NCBI GenBank assembly: GCA_041984585.1
Contig: JBHIXX010000023.1
Span: 1 to 39,237 of the forward strand
Direction of reading: 5' to 3'
From: Pseudolysinimonas_A sp041984585
GTDB lineage: Bacteria; Actinomycetota; Actinomycetes; Actinomycetales; Microbacteriaceae
Length of the DNA: 39,237 nt
A program made the translations under genes and the position numbers. The first letter of the stretch is position 1. Every line of letters starts with the position of its first letter. The notes beneath the pieces are model-generated. The model worked only from the letters and a program-made list of their open reading frames with translations. It was not told the DNA's origin and ran no database searches. Below are positions 23,771 to 31,831 of the stretch, one piece after another.

Positions 23771-24130
23771 ATGGTGATCGAACTGACGGGACCCCTCGCT
23801 CCGACGTCCCCCGCGCGTCCCGTCGACGTCCGTCCCCGCCAGGACCGGGCCGCGACCTGGCTCGCGCCGGAACGGGGCATCTGGGTCGCGACGCGCGGCG
23901 GCGAGCACGCTGGCCGCGTGGAGCGCGTCGACGGCGACTACCTCGCCCTCGACGGGCGCGGTCACCCGCTCGGGCACTTCGACGAGCTCGACCAGGCGAT
24001 GTCGGCGGTCGACGGCGGCGTGGCGGCGGATCCGGAGGTCGCGCGCCGGCGCTGGAGCTCCGCGTTCGTGGCCCTCAGCGCGGCGGCGGCGGGAGCCGCG
24101 GCGACGCTGGCGATCGCCCTGGTGCGATGA
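23771..24130 (+). CDS. Small protein with C-terminal membrane helix, unknown function
   Basis: A 119-residue protein. The soluble part (residues ~1-92) contains WLAPERGIWVATRGGEHAGR, then VERVDGDYLALDGRGHPLG and FDELDQAMSAV. The last ~22 residues (FVALSAAAAGAAATLAIALV plus Arg) form a single hydrophobic helix, so it is probably a tail-anchored cytoplasmic protein. No family recognised. TAGCGT at 23758-23763 lies seven bases before the ATG. Confidence 0.65.
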   Translation: MVIELTGPLAPTSPARPVDVRPRQDRAATWLAPERGIWVATRGGEHAGRVERVDGDYLALDGRGHPLGHFDELDQAMSAVDGGVAADPEVARRRWSSAFVALSAAAAGAAATLAIALVR

Positions 24131-24169
24131 CCGCGCGACCGCGGACGTGACGCCGCAGGCCTGAGCGGG

Positions 24170-24853
24170 TCAGGCGGCCCCGGCGAGCGCGGCGCGGTAC
24201 TGCGCGTACTTCTTCGACCCGACGAACCGCCACAGCAGCCGAAACGGCGGGGGCATCTCGGTGCGCAGCATGTGGGCGCCGCCGTCGGGCTGGGCGTCCA
24301 TGATCATGCCGACGGATGCCCACATCCGCCCCTTCGGGGTCGCCTTGCGGCCGTGTTCGCTGAACCAGTCGACCTCGGCCTGGGTCATCGTCGTCTCCAT
24401 CACCGGCACGATGTTCGCCACCTCGTCGTCGAGGTGCACCGCGAGCGCCGCGTTGACGCCGTCGAGGGCGGCGAGCACGGCTCCCGGGTCGTCGCCGCTC
24501 GCGCGCCAGGCGGGGATCGCGGCGTCGAGCGCGTGCAGGTGCTCGAGCATCGTCGCGTGGTGCTGCTTCATCCGCTCGACGTGCACGGCGCACGCGGGGT
24601 TACGCGTCTCGACCGTGCTCCACAGCCGCTCGTCCTCGCCTTCGTGGTGCGAGTGCAGGCCGACGGAGAGCAGCGCGAGGTGGTCGGCGACGACGGCGGC
24701 GTGCGCAGTGTCACCCGCGGCGACGCCCCGCACGATGCCGGGGGCCTCGCCGAAGTGCTTGCGGAAGAAGCGGTGGATGAGCGCCATCCCGCTGGCGTCG
24801 CAGGTCTTCGGGGCGGGGGCGTCGGATGTCGGGGGCAGAGCTTCGGCGGCCAT
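24170..24853 (-). CDS. Hemerythrin-like (HHE domain) protein
   Basis: A 227-residue protein. Metal-ligand motifs of the HHE four-helix bundle are visible: IHRFFRKHFG near the start, LHSHHEGEDERLW, MKQHHATMLEHLHAL, and VHLDDEVANIVPVM. Such proteins bind a di-iron or related centre and handle oxygen, NO or iron. The C-terminal half after residue ~165 (MWASVGMIMDAQ, WRFVGSKKYAQYRAALAG) is a family-specific extension seen in actinobacterial hemerythrin proteins. I start at the ATG at 24853, preceded by GGGAGGA. A GTG eight codons upstream lacks this signal. Confidence 0.88.
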   Translation of the reverse strand: MAAEALPPTSDAPAPKTCDASGMALIHRFFRKHFGEAPGIVRGVAAGDTAHAAVVADHLALLSVGLHSHHEGEDERLWSTVETRNPACAVHVERMKQHHATMLEHLHALDAAIPAWRASGDDPGAVLAALDGVNAALAVHLDDEVANIVPVMETTMTQAEVDWFSEHGRKATPKGRMWASVGMIMDAQPDGGAHMLRTEMPPPFRLLWRFVGSKKYAQYRAALAGAA

Positions 24854-24994
24854 GTGGTCCTCCCGGGTGTCGACCACACCCTAGGCCCGGCTCGGGGCGG
24901 CGGCAACGGGTGTCGACGGCGGGACCCGGGGCCACGCGGCGGCGTCGGGTTCGACGCACCGCTGCTGCATCGTCTGCGCTGAGCGCCGGCGGCG

Positions 24995-26200
24995 TCAGAC
25001 GGCGACGTGCTCCTCGCCGAGGAACGCGTCGACGTGGTCGAGGAACTTCGGCCACGCGGGCTCGGCGGCGGAGAGCAGGTGGTTGCGGCTGTCGAGCAGT
25101 ACGAGCCGGCTGTCGGGGATGAGTGTCGCCAGCTCGCCCGCCTGCGACGCCGGCACGCGCACGTCGTCGCGCGAGTGCAGGATCAGGGTCGGGCACTGCA
25201 CGAGCGGGGCCTGCCGGGTGACGTCGATCCGGGCGAACTCCTCGAGGAAGCGCAGCGCGTTGGCGCCGGACGTGGTGCGCCGTTGGAACTCGGTGAAGTC
25301 GTCCCAGTCGTCCTGGCTGCCGTCGGGCAGGAACTGCGACGCGAACACGCGCATGAAGCTGGGGTCTTCGCGGGCCCAGCCGACCCGGGCGAGTTCGATG
25401 TCGAGGGCGGCGGCGGCCTGCTCCTCCGGCCCTTCGGCGCGCACCGCGCGCCCTCGCGCGTAGGCGCCGACGAGGATCAGCCGGCTCACCCGCTCCGGAT
25501 GCCGCGCCGCGTAGGCGAGGGCGACCGCGCCGCCCTGGGAGACGCCGATCAGCGGGAACCGTTCGAGCCCGGTGGCGTCGACGACGGTTTCGAGGTCGCT
25601 CACCCAGTCGTCGAACCCGAACGAGGGGACCTCCCAGTCGGAGAGCCCGCATCCGCGCTCGTCGTACCGGATGAGGCGGCGACCGCGGGCGAGTCCGTGC
25701 ATCCAGTGCGACCACACCGGGCTGCTCCACTCGAGGTCGAGGTGGGTGATCCAGTTGGCCGCCTTCACCAGCGGGGCGCCGGATCCGACGGAGGCGTAGG
25801 CGATGCGGGTGTCGTCGGCGGCGCGGCAGAAGCGGATCTCCTGGGTCGCCGCCGTCTCGGCGGCCGCGTCGCGGTGCCGGCCGACGACGGTGACCGGGGC
25901 GACGAATCGGTACCCCCGGCCGTGCGAGGTGCGGATCATCCGCTGCTCCCCGCCGCTGTCGCCGAGGGCGCGGCGTACCGCCCGCAGCGCGGTGGTGAGC
26001 GCCGACTCGCTGACGAACCGGCTGCCCCAGACGGCGTCGACCAGCTCGTCCTTGGGCACCACCCGGTCGCGATGCTCGAGCAGGTGGTGCAGCAGATCGA
26101 ACACCTTGGGCTCCATCGGAACCGGCTGTCCGTCGTTGCGGACCTCGTAGCGCGCCGCGTCGACCTCGAAGTCGCCGAAGCGATACGTCCCGCCCGTCAC
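24995..26200 (-). CDS. Winged-helix DNA-binding domain fused to alpha/beta hydrolase
   Basis: A 401-residue protein. Residues ~3-98 are an OmpR/PhoB-type winged helix: YRFGDFEVDAARYEVR, MEPKVFDLLHHLLEHRDRVV, VWGSRFVSESALTTALRAVR and a final HGRGYRFVAPV. Residues ~125-395 are an alpha/beta hydrolase with ERGCGLSDW, the nucleophile elbow GVSQGG, a catalytic Asp in HSRDDVRVP and His in SRNHLL. The fusion suggests a one-component regulator whose sensor is a hydrolase fold, or an enzyme that regulates its own gene. I start at the GTG at 26200. A further GTG upstream would bring no more homology. It lies just behind the ArsR-VOC pair on the same strand, 41 bases after it. Confidence 0.87.
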   Translation of the reverse strand: MTGGTYRFGDFEVDAARYEVRNDGQPVPMEPKVFDLLHHLLEHRDRVVPKDELVDAVWGSRFVSESALTTALRAVRRALGDSGGEQRMIRTSHGRGYRFVAPVTVVGRHRDAAAETAATQEIRFCRAADDTRIAYASVGSGAPLVKAANWITHLDLEWSSPVWSHWMHGLARGRRLIRYDERGCGLSDWEVPSFGFDDWVSDLETVVDATGLERFPLIGVSQGGAVALAYAARHPERVSRLILVGAYARGRAVRAEGPEEQAAAALDIELARVGWAREDPSFMRVFASQFLPDGSQDDWDDFTEFQRRTTSGANALRFLEEFARIDVTRQAPLVQCPTLILHSRDDVRVPASQAGELATLIPDSRLVLLDSRNHLLSAAEPAWPKFLDHVDAFLGEEHVAV

Positions 26201-26241
26201 GCGAGCGAGCCTAGCGGCGGTCGCCCGGGCGGACTGCGGCG

Positions 26242-26631
26242 TCACCCGGTGTACTGCGCCAGCTGGATGAGGTTGCCGCAGGTGTCGTCGAGCACGGCGA
26301 TGGTCACCGGGCCGAGATCGGTGGGCGGCTGGGTGAAGGCGACGCCGAGTGCGGCGAGCCGGTCGTGTTCGGCCTGCACGTCGTCGACGCCGAACGCGCA
26401 CCACGGGATGCCGTCGCCGACGAGCGCCCCGGTGAACGGCGCGACGGCGGGGTGGTCCTTCGGCTCGAGCGAGATCTGCGTTCCGTCGGGCCGCTCCGGG
26501 TCGACGACGGTGAGCCAGCGGTGCTCGCCCATCGGCACGTCGGCCGCGACGGCGAAGCCGAGGGGTCCGGTGTAGAAGTCGAGGGCGCGCTGCTGGTCGT
26601 CGACGAAGATGCTCACGGCCTGGATCTTCAC
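26242..26631 (-). CDS. VOC-family (glyoxalase/bleomycin-resistance-like) protein
   Basis: A 129-residue single-domain VOC protein: KIQAVSIFVDDQQRALDFYT, LGFAVAADVPMG, RWLTVVDPERPDGTQISLEP, CAFGVDDVQAEHDRLAALGV, and VTIAVLDDTCGNLIQLAQY. It matches the dioxygenase/glyoxalase-superfamily proteins frequently paired with ArsR-type regulators. Substrate unknown. The GTG at 26631 overlaps the stop of the ArsR gene (GTGA), with GAAAGG upstream inside that gene, so both are translated from one mRNA. Confidence 0.88.
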   Translation of the reverse strand: MKIQAVSIFVDDQQRALDFYTGPLGFAVAADVPMGEHRWLTVVDPERPDGTQISLEPKDHPAVAPFTGALVGDGIPWCAFGVDDVQAEHDRLAALGVAFTQPPTDLGPVTIAVLDDTCGNLIQLAQYTG

Positions 26632-26912
26632 GGGGTGTCCGCCTTTCTCTGGGGCCAACGCTCGGCGATCTCGGCGAGCGGGGTGGTGTCGAGGGTGTGG
26701 AATCGGGAGCGGCCGCGGCGTTCGCTGTGCACGAGGCCCGCCTCTTCGAGCACGGCGAGGTGCTGGGAGACGGCCTGCCGGGTCACGGTGGCGCCGTGCC
26801 GCATGGCGAGTCGGCCGCACAGTTCGAACAGCGTCTGGTCGTCGCGCTCGCGCAGCTCGTCGAGCAGCAGCCGGCGCGTCTCGTCGGCGATCGCCTTGTA
26901 CACGTCGGCCAC
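26628..26912 (-). CDS. ArsR-family transcriptional regulator
   Basis: A 94-residue winged-helix regulator: VADVYKAIADETRRLLLDEL, then RERDDQTLFELCGRLA, VTRQAVSQHLAVLEEAGLV and HSERRGRSRFHTLD. Metal-binding ArsR cysteine pairs are absent, so it is probably not a metal sensor. The GTG at 26912 is favoured because a full promoter (TTGACA-18-TATTGT) ends six bases before it, giving a leaderless mRNA. A 7-bp inverted repeat fills the spacer of that promoter, which suggests tight self-repression of the ArsR-VOC operon. Confidence 0.88.
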   Translation of the reverse strand: MADVYKAIADETRRLLLDELRERDDQTLFELCGRLAMRHGATVTRQAVSQHLAVLEEAGLVHSERRGRSRFHTLDTTPLAEIAERWPQRKADTP

Positions 26913-26918
26913 GCGGTC

Positions 26919-26948
26919 ACAATAGGCAAGCAGCGACTTGCCTGTCAA
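26919..26948 (-). promoter_or_regulatory. Leaderless promoter with operator in the -35/-10 spacer
   Basis: Reading leftward: -35 TTGACA (26948-26943), 18-base spacer, -10 TATTGT (26924-26919), then six bases to the GTG at 26912. A perfect inverted repeat AGGCAAG-cagcga-CTTGCCT (26924-26943) spans the whole spacer, so a bound dimer would block RNA polymerase. Confidence 0.7.
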
Positions 26949-27040
26949 GGACCCGCGCGGTCGCCGCCGCGATCGCATTCGCAGTCGCGGGCGCCGAATC
27001 CGATCAGCTGAGGGCGGCTCGCATCCGCCATACTGAGCCC

Positions 27041-28507
27041 GTGTTTGTGCTCGACTTCGTGACCCTGCTCGTGCTCGGCGGCCTCGCCCTGCTCATCCTG
27101 CTCATCGCGCTGATCGTGATCCTGCGCAGCATCAAGGTGGCCCGCCCCGACGAGGCGATCATCGTCACCTCGCGGCAGAGCCGCGGCAAGCCCGGTCAGT
27201 CGATCGACGCCTCCGCCGGACAGCGCGTCGTGCTCGGCTCGCGGGTGTTCGTGCGACCGATCGTCGAGGCGCACTTCAAGCTCAGCCTGCGCAGCCGCCA
27301 GCTCAACGTGCAGGCCACCGCCCAGACCCGCGACGCGATCACCATCCGGGTGAACGCCGTCGCCGTGGTCAAGGTGGGCGGCAACGAGGCGATGGTGCGT
27401 GCCGCGGCCCAGCGCTTCCTCAACCAGCAGGACCAGATCGAGTCGAGCACCGAGGAGGTGCTCTCCGGATCGATCCGCTCCATCGTCGGACAGCTCACGG
27501 TGACCGAGATCATCACCAACCGCCAGGCGCTGCAGGGGCAGGTGCTCGAGGCCGTCGGCGAGTCGCTCGACGTGCAGGGCCTCACCATCGACACCCTGCA
27601 GATCAAGGAGATCGACGACGACAACGGCTACATCCGAGACCTCGGTCGCGGCGAGGCCGCGCGCGTCAAGCAGGTCGCCGAGGTGGCCGAGGCGGATGCC
27701 CGCCGGGTCTCCGAGGAGGCGCGCATCACGGCCGACCAGGCGGTCGCCGAGGCGCAGCGCACGCTCGACCTGCGCAACGCCGAGATCCAGAAGGAGACCG
27801 ACAAGGCCCGCGCCGAGGCCGCCGCGGCCGCGCCGCTCGCCGAGGCGATCGCGCAGCAGGAGGTCGTGGCGCAGCAGGAGGTCACCGCGGCGAAGCGGGT
27901 CGGCCTGCGCAAGCAGGAGCTCGACGCCGAGGTGCGCGCCGTGGCGGATGCCGAGGCCTACGCCATCGAGAAGGCCGCCACCGCGAACGCGCAGGCCGCG
28001 GTCGCCAACGCCAACGCCGAGCGCGACTCGCGCACGTCGGCGGCGCAGGCCGTCGAGGTCGAGGGTGTCGCGGAGAAGAACCGCCGCATCGCGGCCGCCG
28101 AGGCGCTGCGGGCCGAGGGCGAGGCGGAGGCGGAGTCGATCCGCGTGCGCGGAAACGCCGAGGCCGAGTCGTCGCGCGCCAAGGCGGAGGCGCTCGCCGA
28201 GCGCAGCGCCGAGCTGCTGCGCCAGCAGATCATCGAGCAGCTCCCCGAGATCGTGCGCGCCGCGGCCGAGCCGCTGTCGGCGATCGAGAACATGACCGTC
28301 ATCTCGTCCGACGGGTCGGGCGCCGCCGAGGTGGGCCGCAATGTGGAGAGCCAGCTGGCTACGACCCGGCAGATCATCAAAGACCTGGTCGGGGTCGACA
28401 TCGCCGAGCTGATCACCGGGCGCGCGGCCGGCCAGGCCGCGGGCGAGGCGCTCGCCCAGTCGGAGGCGGCTCCGCGGTCGCGCCGGCGCTCCACGGCGTC
28501 GGAGTAG
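27041..28507 (+). CDS. Flotillin-like SPFH/band-7 membrane protein
   Basis: A 488-residue protein. An N-terminal hydrophobic helix (residues ~6-28, LLVLGGLALLILLIALIVIL) anchors it. The SPFH domain follows (VARPDEAIIVTSRQ, VFVRPIVEAHFKLSL, AITIRVNAVAVVKVG, SIRSIVGQLTVTEI). Then comes a long Ala/Glu-rich coiled coil (residues ~220-420, many EAxA heptads), and the protein ends with a basic tail. Flotillins form scaffold domains in the membrane. The GTG at 27041 lies six bases behind CATACT (27029-27034), so the transcript may be leaderless. It is divergent from the ArsR gene. Confidence 0.92.
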   Translation: MFVLDFVTLLVLGGLALLILLIALIVILRSIKVARPDEAIIVTSRQSRGKPGQSIDASAGQRVVLGSRVFVRPIVEAHFKLSLRSRQLNVQATAQTRDAITIRVNAVAVVKVGGNEAMVRAAAQRFLNQQDQIESSTEEVLSGSIRSIVGQLTVTEIITNRQALQGQVLEAVGESLDVQGLTIDTLQIKEIDDDNGYIRDLGRGEAARVKQVAEVAEADARRVSEEARITADQAVAEAQRTLDLRNAEIQKETDKARAEAAAAAPLAEAIAQQEVVAQQEVTAAKRVGLRKQELDAEVRAVADAEAYAIEKAATANAQAAVANANAERDSRTSAAQAVEVEGVAEKNRRIAAAEALRAEGEAEAESIRVRGNAEAESSRAKAEALAERSAELLRQQIIEQLPEIVRAAAEPLSAIENMTVISSDGSGAAEVGRNVESQLATTRQIIKDLVGVDIAELITGRAAGQAAGEALAQSEAAPRSRRRSTASE

Positions 28508-28543
28508 TCGCGAGCCGGATGCCGGGGCGTCGGCCGTCCGCGG

Positions 28544-29140
28544 TCAGAGCTCGACGCGCATGACCCGGCGCCGCGGCGTAGGGCGACTCACCTCGACCAT
28601 GCCGGCGGCGGCGAACACGCCGGGGGAGCCGACGAACAGCTCGCCCCACTGCTGCTCCCGGCCCGGGTCGAGTTCGAGCGGATAGCCCTCCACCGCCCGG
28701 GCGCCGTGCCGCCGGGCGTGCTCGACCGCGGCGGCGGCGAGTTCGCGGCTGATCCCGCGGCGCCGCCAGCCCGTGCGCACCACGAAGCAGGTGATCGCCC
28801 AGACCGTGTCGTCATCCGGGTTCTCGTCGCGGCCGGGCCAGACCACCCTCCCGGTGCGCAGCCGCCGGTACGCGCTGCGCGGCTCGACCGCCACCCAGCC
28901 GACCGGGTCGTCACCGAGGTACGCCACGAGTCCGCTCGGCACGCCCGACGGGGTGTCGCCGGCCGCCTGCTCGTGGAACCGCTCGCGCCGCTCCTCGACC
29001 GGCATCGCCCGGTACTCGCGCGCCGGCAGACGTACCCACTGGCACTGGCAGCTGTGCGCCTCGCCGCGCGGGCCGAACACCGTCTGCAGATCGTCGGGGG
29101 ACGACTCGGACGCGGGCACGATGCGCAGGGCGGGTTCCAC
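28544..29140 (-). CDS. GNAT-family N-acetyltransferase
   Basis: A 198-residue protein. The acetyl-CoA binding region is VWAITCFVVRTGWRRRGISR followed by ELAAAAVEHARRHG, the classic motif A with an R-R-G-I-S pattern. The N-terminal half contains CQCQWVRLPAREY and SGLVAYLGDDPVGWVAVEPR. The C-terminal FVGSPGVFAAAGMVEVSR completes the GNAT fold. The CxCxW element near residue 31 is typical of a subgroup of actinobacterial GNAT proteins. Acceptor unknown. A GTG at 29140 is the start. Confidence 0.88.
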   Translation of the reverse strand: MEPALRIVPASESSPDDLQTVFGPRGEAHSCQCQWVRLPAREYRAMPVEERRERFHEQAAGDTPSGVPSGLVAYLGDDPVGWVAVEPRSAYRRLRTGRVVWPGRDENPDDDTVWAITCFVVRTGWRRRGISRELAAAAVEHARRHGARAVEGYPLELDPGREQQWGELFVGSPGVFAAAGMVEVSRPTPRRRVMRVEL

Positions 29141-29196
29141 GCGCCGAGTCTGCTCCTCGCCGCCGACAGCCGGAAGACCGCGCGGTCAGGTCGGGA

Positions 29197-30159
29197 TCAG
29201 CCGCCCTGCGGTCCGCCCCCACCCGGAGCGCCGCCCGGAGCAGACCCGCCACCCGGGGTCGATCCGCTCGTCGGGGCGGTGGTCGTGTCGACGCGGACGG
29301 TCAGGTTCACCTGATAGCCCGAGCTCGCGTCCCCGGTCACGGTGGCCAGCTGCAGCGCGCCGCTGTCCTCGCCGAAGACGTTGTCGCTGGCGAGCGTGAC
29401 CTGCGACATGTTCTGGCTGGACCCCTCGTACCCGGAGAGCGCGTACACGGTCTGCGACACATCCTCCGGGAGCGCGACCTGCGAGGTCGCGATCGCGTTG
29501 GTGGAGTCGGTGATGGACGAGACGTCGGGGTAGACCTCGAAGTGGATGTGCGGCCACCGCCCCGTGTAGCACGCGGGGTAGATCGAGTCGAAGGTGACGA
29601 CCCCGTCCGCATCCGCGACCTGCACACCGCGCAGGTAGGTCTCGTTCTCGATCCCCGAGGAGTACATCGAGTAGCCGCCCTGCGCGTCGCAGTGCCAGGC
29701 ATAGACGGCGAGGTCGGCGAAGGGGATGTCGCCGTTGGTCATGTCGAGGATGGTGAGGGTGAGGGCCATCGGAACACCCTCGGCGACGGTGCCCCCGTCG
29801 AGGCTCGCCGTGATGTCGCGACGCACGATGCCCGACTGCTCGAGCACGTCGGGGCCGTTGGAGCCGTCGCCGGGGTAGGGGCCGGCCGTCTCGTCGGGGA
29901 TCTCGCCGTCCGCCACCGTGGTGGTGGTGCCGCCGGACGTGGAGGTCGTCGAAGTCGACGTGCTCGTGGGGGCGCACGCGGCGAGCGCGGCGGCGAGGCC
30001 GCCGAGTCCGACCAGGGTGAATGCGCCGCGTCGGCTGACCAGGGTCCCCAGATCGAACTTCACGCCCTGGTCGACGACCTCTTCGTCCGCCCGCTCGAGC
30101 GGGCGGCCCTCGTAGGTGGGGCCGTCGGGTGTCTGGACGGGCTCGGGCATCCGGCGCAT
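29197..30159 (-). CDS. Exported intradiol ring-cleavage dioxygenase-like lipoprotein
   Basis: A 320-residue protein. A twin-arginine pair (SRRGAFTLVG, near residue 47) leads a hydrophobic helix ending in ALAACA, so it is probably a Tat-exported lipoprotein. A Ser/Thr-rich linker follows. The catalytic domain has ETAGPYPGDGSNGPDVLEQ, VYAWHCDAQGGYSMY and ACYTGRWPHIHFEVYP, which supply the Tyr and His ligands for Fe(III) of intradiol dioxygenases. It ends in a Gly/Pro-rich tail. These enzymes open catechol rings, but the exported group has no settled substrate. AAGGAG lies seven bases before the ATG at 30159. Confidence 0.88.
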   Translation of the reverse strand: MRRMPEPVQTPDGPTYEGRPLERADEEVVDQGVKFDLGTLVSRRGAFTLVGLGGLAAALAACAPTSTSTSTTSTSGGTTTTVADGEIPDETAGPYPGDGSNGPDVLEQSGIVRRDITASLDGGTVAEGVPMALTLTILDMTNGDIPFADLAVYAWHCDAQGGYSMYSSGIENETYLRGVQVADADGVVTFDSIYPACYTGRWPHIHFEVYPDVSSITDSTNAIATSQVALPEDVSQTVYALSGYEGSSQNMSQVTLASDNVFGEDSGALQLATVTGDASSGYQVNLTVRVDTTTAPTSGSTPGGGSAPGGAPGGGGPQGG

Positions 30160-30298
30160 CTCGGTCTCCTTCGTCTCTCCCGCGGCGGCGGGTGCGCTCA
30201 GTCTGGCCGCACGCGACCTGCCGCATCCTCGGCTCCCGCTATGGATCGACTGTGAGAGGCCGCGCCGCGCCACCGCCGTCGACGCGGCATCCGCGCCG

Positions 30299-30304
30299 TA
30301 CCCT
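30299..30304 (+). promoter_or_regulatory. -10 element (TACCCT) for leaderless rlmN
   Basis: TACCCT ends six bases before the ATG at 30311. The intervening TGGGAG could alternatively act as a very close ribosome binding site. Confidence 0.45.
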
Positions 30305-30310
30305 GGGAGC

Positions 30311-31516
30311 ATGACCACCCCATCCGCCCGCCAGGTGCGCCCGGCGACCGAGGGCTGGTCGCAGAAGCTCGACGGCGAGGGGCGCCCGCTGCTGCAGTTC
30401 GCCTCGCCGAAGCGCGGCAAGCCGCCCGAGCACTGGGCCGACCTCAGCCCGACCCAGCGGGTCGAGCGGGTCGAGGCCGCGGGGCTGCCGAAGTTCCGCG
30501 CGAAGCAGATCTCGACGCACTACTTCAGCCACCACACCGCCGACCCCGACCGGATGACGGACCTGCCGGCGGCGGGTCGTGCGGAACTCGTGGCGGGCCT
30601 GCTGCCGCCGCTGCTCACCGAGGTGCGGCGGCTCGAGACCGACCGCGGCGACACGATCAAGTTCCTCTGGAAGCTGCACGACGGCGCGCTCGTCGAGTCG
30701 GTGCTCATGCGCTACCCGGGCCGCGTCACGCTGTGCGTGTCGAGCCAGGCCGGATGCGGCATGAACTGCCCGTTCTGCGCCACCGGTCAGGCGGGACTCA
30801 CCCGCAACATGTCGGCGGCCGAGATCGTCGACCATGTGGTGCAGGCGAACCGGGTGATCGCCGAGGGCGGCCTGGGCGGCAAGCGTCGCGACGACCATTC
30901 GGCCGACCGGGTGAGCAACATCGTGTTCATGGGCATGGGGGAGCCGCTCGCCAACTACGCGCGGCTGATGTCGGCGGTGCGCACGATGGTCGCGCCGCAG
31001 CCCGACGGGCTCGGGATGAGCGCCCGCGGCATCACCGTCTCGACGGTCGGGCTGGTGCCCGCGATCGGCAAGCTCGCGGCCGAGGACATCCCGGTCACCT
31101 TCGCGCTCTCGCTGCACGCGCCGGACGACGAGCTGCGCGACGAGCTGATCCCGGTGAACTCGCGCTGGAAGGTCGACGAGGCACTGGACGCGGCCCGCGC
31201 CTACTTCGACGCGACCGGCCGCCGGGTGAGCATCGAGTACGCGCTGATCAAGGACATGAACGACCACCCGTGGCGGGCCGACCTGCTCGCGAAGAAGCTG
31301 CTCGCCCGCGGCCGCGGCTGGGTGCACGTCAACCCGATCCCGCTCAACCCGACCCCGGGGTCCATCTGGACCGCGTCGGAGCCGGCGGTGCAGGACGAGT
31401 TCGTCCGCCGGCTCAACGACGCCGGCATCCCCACCACGCTGCGCGACACCCGCGGCAAGGAGATCGACGGCGCCTGCGGGCAGCTGGCCGCGGCCGACGA
31501 GGAGGGCGCCGCGTGA
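30311..31516 (+). CDS. rlmN: 23S rRNA (adenine2503-C2)-methyltransferase RlmN
   Basis: A 401-residue radical-SAM enzyme that methylates A2503 of 23S rRNA and the equivalent tRNA adenine. The radical SAM cluster motif is CGMNCPFC (CxxxCxxC). Other family blocks are KFRAKQISTHYF near the N-terminus, NIVFMGMGEPLANY, RGITVSTVGLVPAI, VTFALSLHAPDDELRDELIP, and HVNPIPLNPTPG. The conserved catalytic cysteine near the C-terminus is in IDGACGQL. Length is in the normal range for actinobacteria. The next gene overlaps the stop by four bases (GTGA). Confidence 0.96.
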   Translation: MTTPSARQVRPATEGWSQKLDGEGRPLLQFASPKRGKPPEHWADLSPTQRVERVEAAGLPKFRAKQISTHYFSHHTADPDRMTDLPAAGRAELVAGLLPPLLTEVRRLETDRGDTIKFLWKLHDGALVESVLMRYPGRVTLCVSSQAGCGMNCPFCATGQAGLTRNMSAAEIVDHVVQANRVIAEGGLGGKRRDDHSADRVSNIVFMGMGEPLANYARLMSAVRTMVAPQPDGLGMSARGITVSTVGLVPAIGKLAAEDIPVTFALSLHAPDDELRDELIPVNSRWKVDEALDAARAYFDATGRRVSIEYALIKDMNDHPWRADLLAKKLLARGRGWVHVNPIPLNPTPGSIWTASEPAVQDEFVRRLNDAGIPTTLRDTRGKEIDGACGQLAAADEEGAA

Positions 31517-31827
31517 GGCCGATGCTCCCCGGACAGCGCGCGCGGATGCGCCGTGGCGCCGCCGGGTCGCGCGGCTCGATCGGGTCACGCGGATCGTCGG
31601 GGTCGCTGTGGTCGATCGGGTCGACGGGGTCGATCCTCTCCATCGGATCGGCCGGCTCGATCCTGTCGATCGGATCGGTCGGCTCGCTGCTGTCGGTCGG
31701 CTCGGCGTTCTCGGTGGGCTCCGCGCTGTCCTGGCTCTCGGCGGCGTCGCTGCTGAGTTCGCTCTCGGCCGGCTCGATCATGAGCCACCGCGCCCGCGGC
31801 CGCGTCATGGCCCGCGGCGTACGCTGA
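31513..31827 (+). CDS. Ser/Gly nonapeptide-repeat small protein
   Basis: A 104-residue protein, GTG start inside the rlmN stop. A basic head (QRARMRRG) is followed at residues 27-62 by four successive nine-residue units of the form GSxGSLLSI (x = S, T, A, V; the middle hydrophobic residues vary). Less regular GS/LS units follow to residue 91, then a basic tail. The strict spacing suggests a beta-solenoid or an amphipathic stack. The underlying DNA repeats with a 27-base period at 31591-31698. Function unknown. It could be a membrane-associated or polymer-forming peptide. Translational coupling to rlmN supports expression. Confidence 0.65.
   Translation: MRPMLPGQRARMRRGAAGSRGSIGSRGSSGSLWSIGSTGSILSIGSAGSILSIGSVGSLLSVGSAFSVGSALSWLSAASLLSSLSAGSIMSHRARGRVMARGVR
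31820..31825 (+). promoter_or_regulatory. -10 element (TACGCT) for leaderless TetR gene
   Basis: TACGCT lies over the last codons of the repeat protein and ends six bases before the ATG at 31832, so the TetR gene may have its own leaderless transcript. Confidence 0.4.
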
Positions 31828-31831
31828 CCGG

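Noticed and set aside
31591..31698. Short tandem DNA repeat as a CRISPR-like or VNTR array
   Set aside because: The 27-base period matches nine codons with varied third bases and has no spacers, so it reflects the repeat protein.
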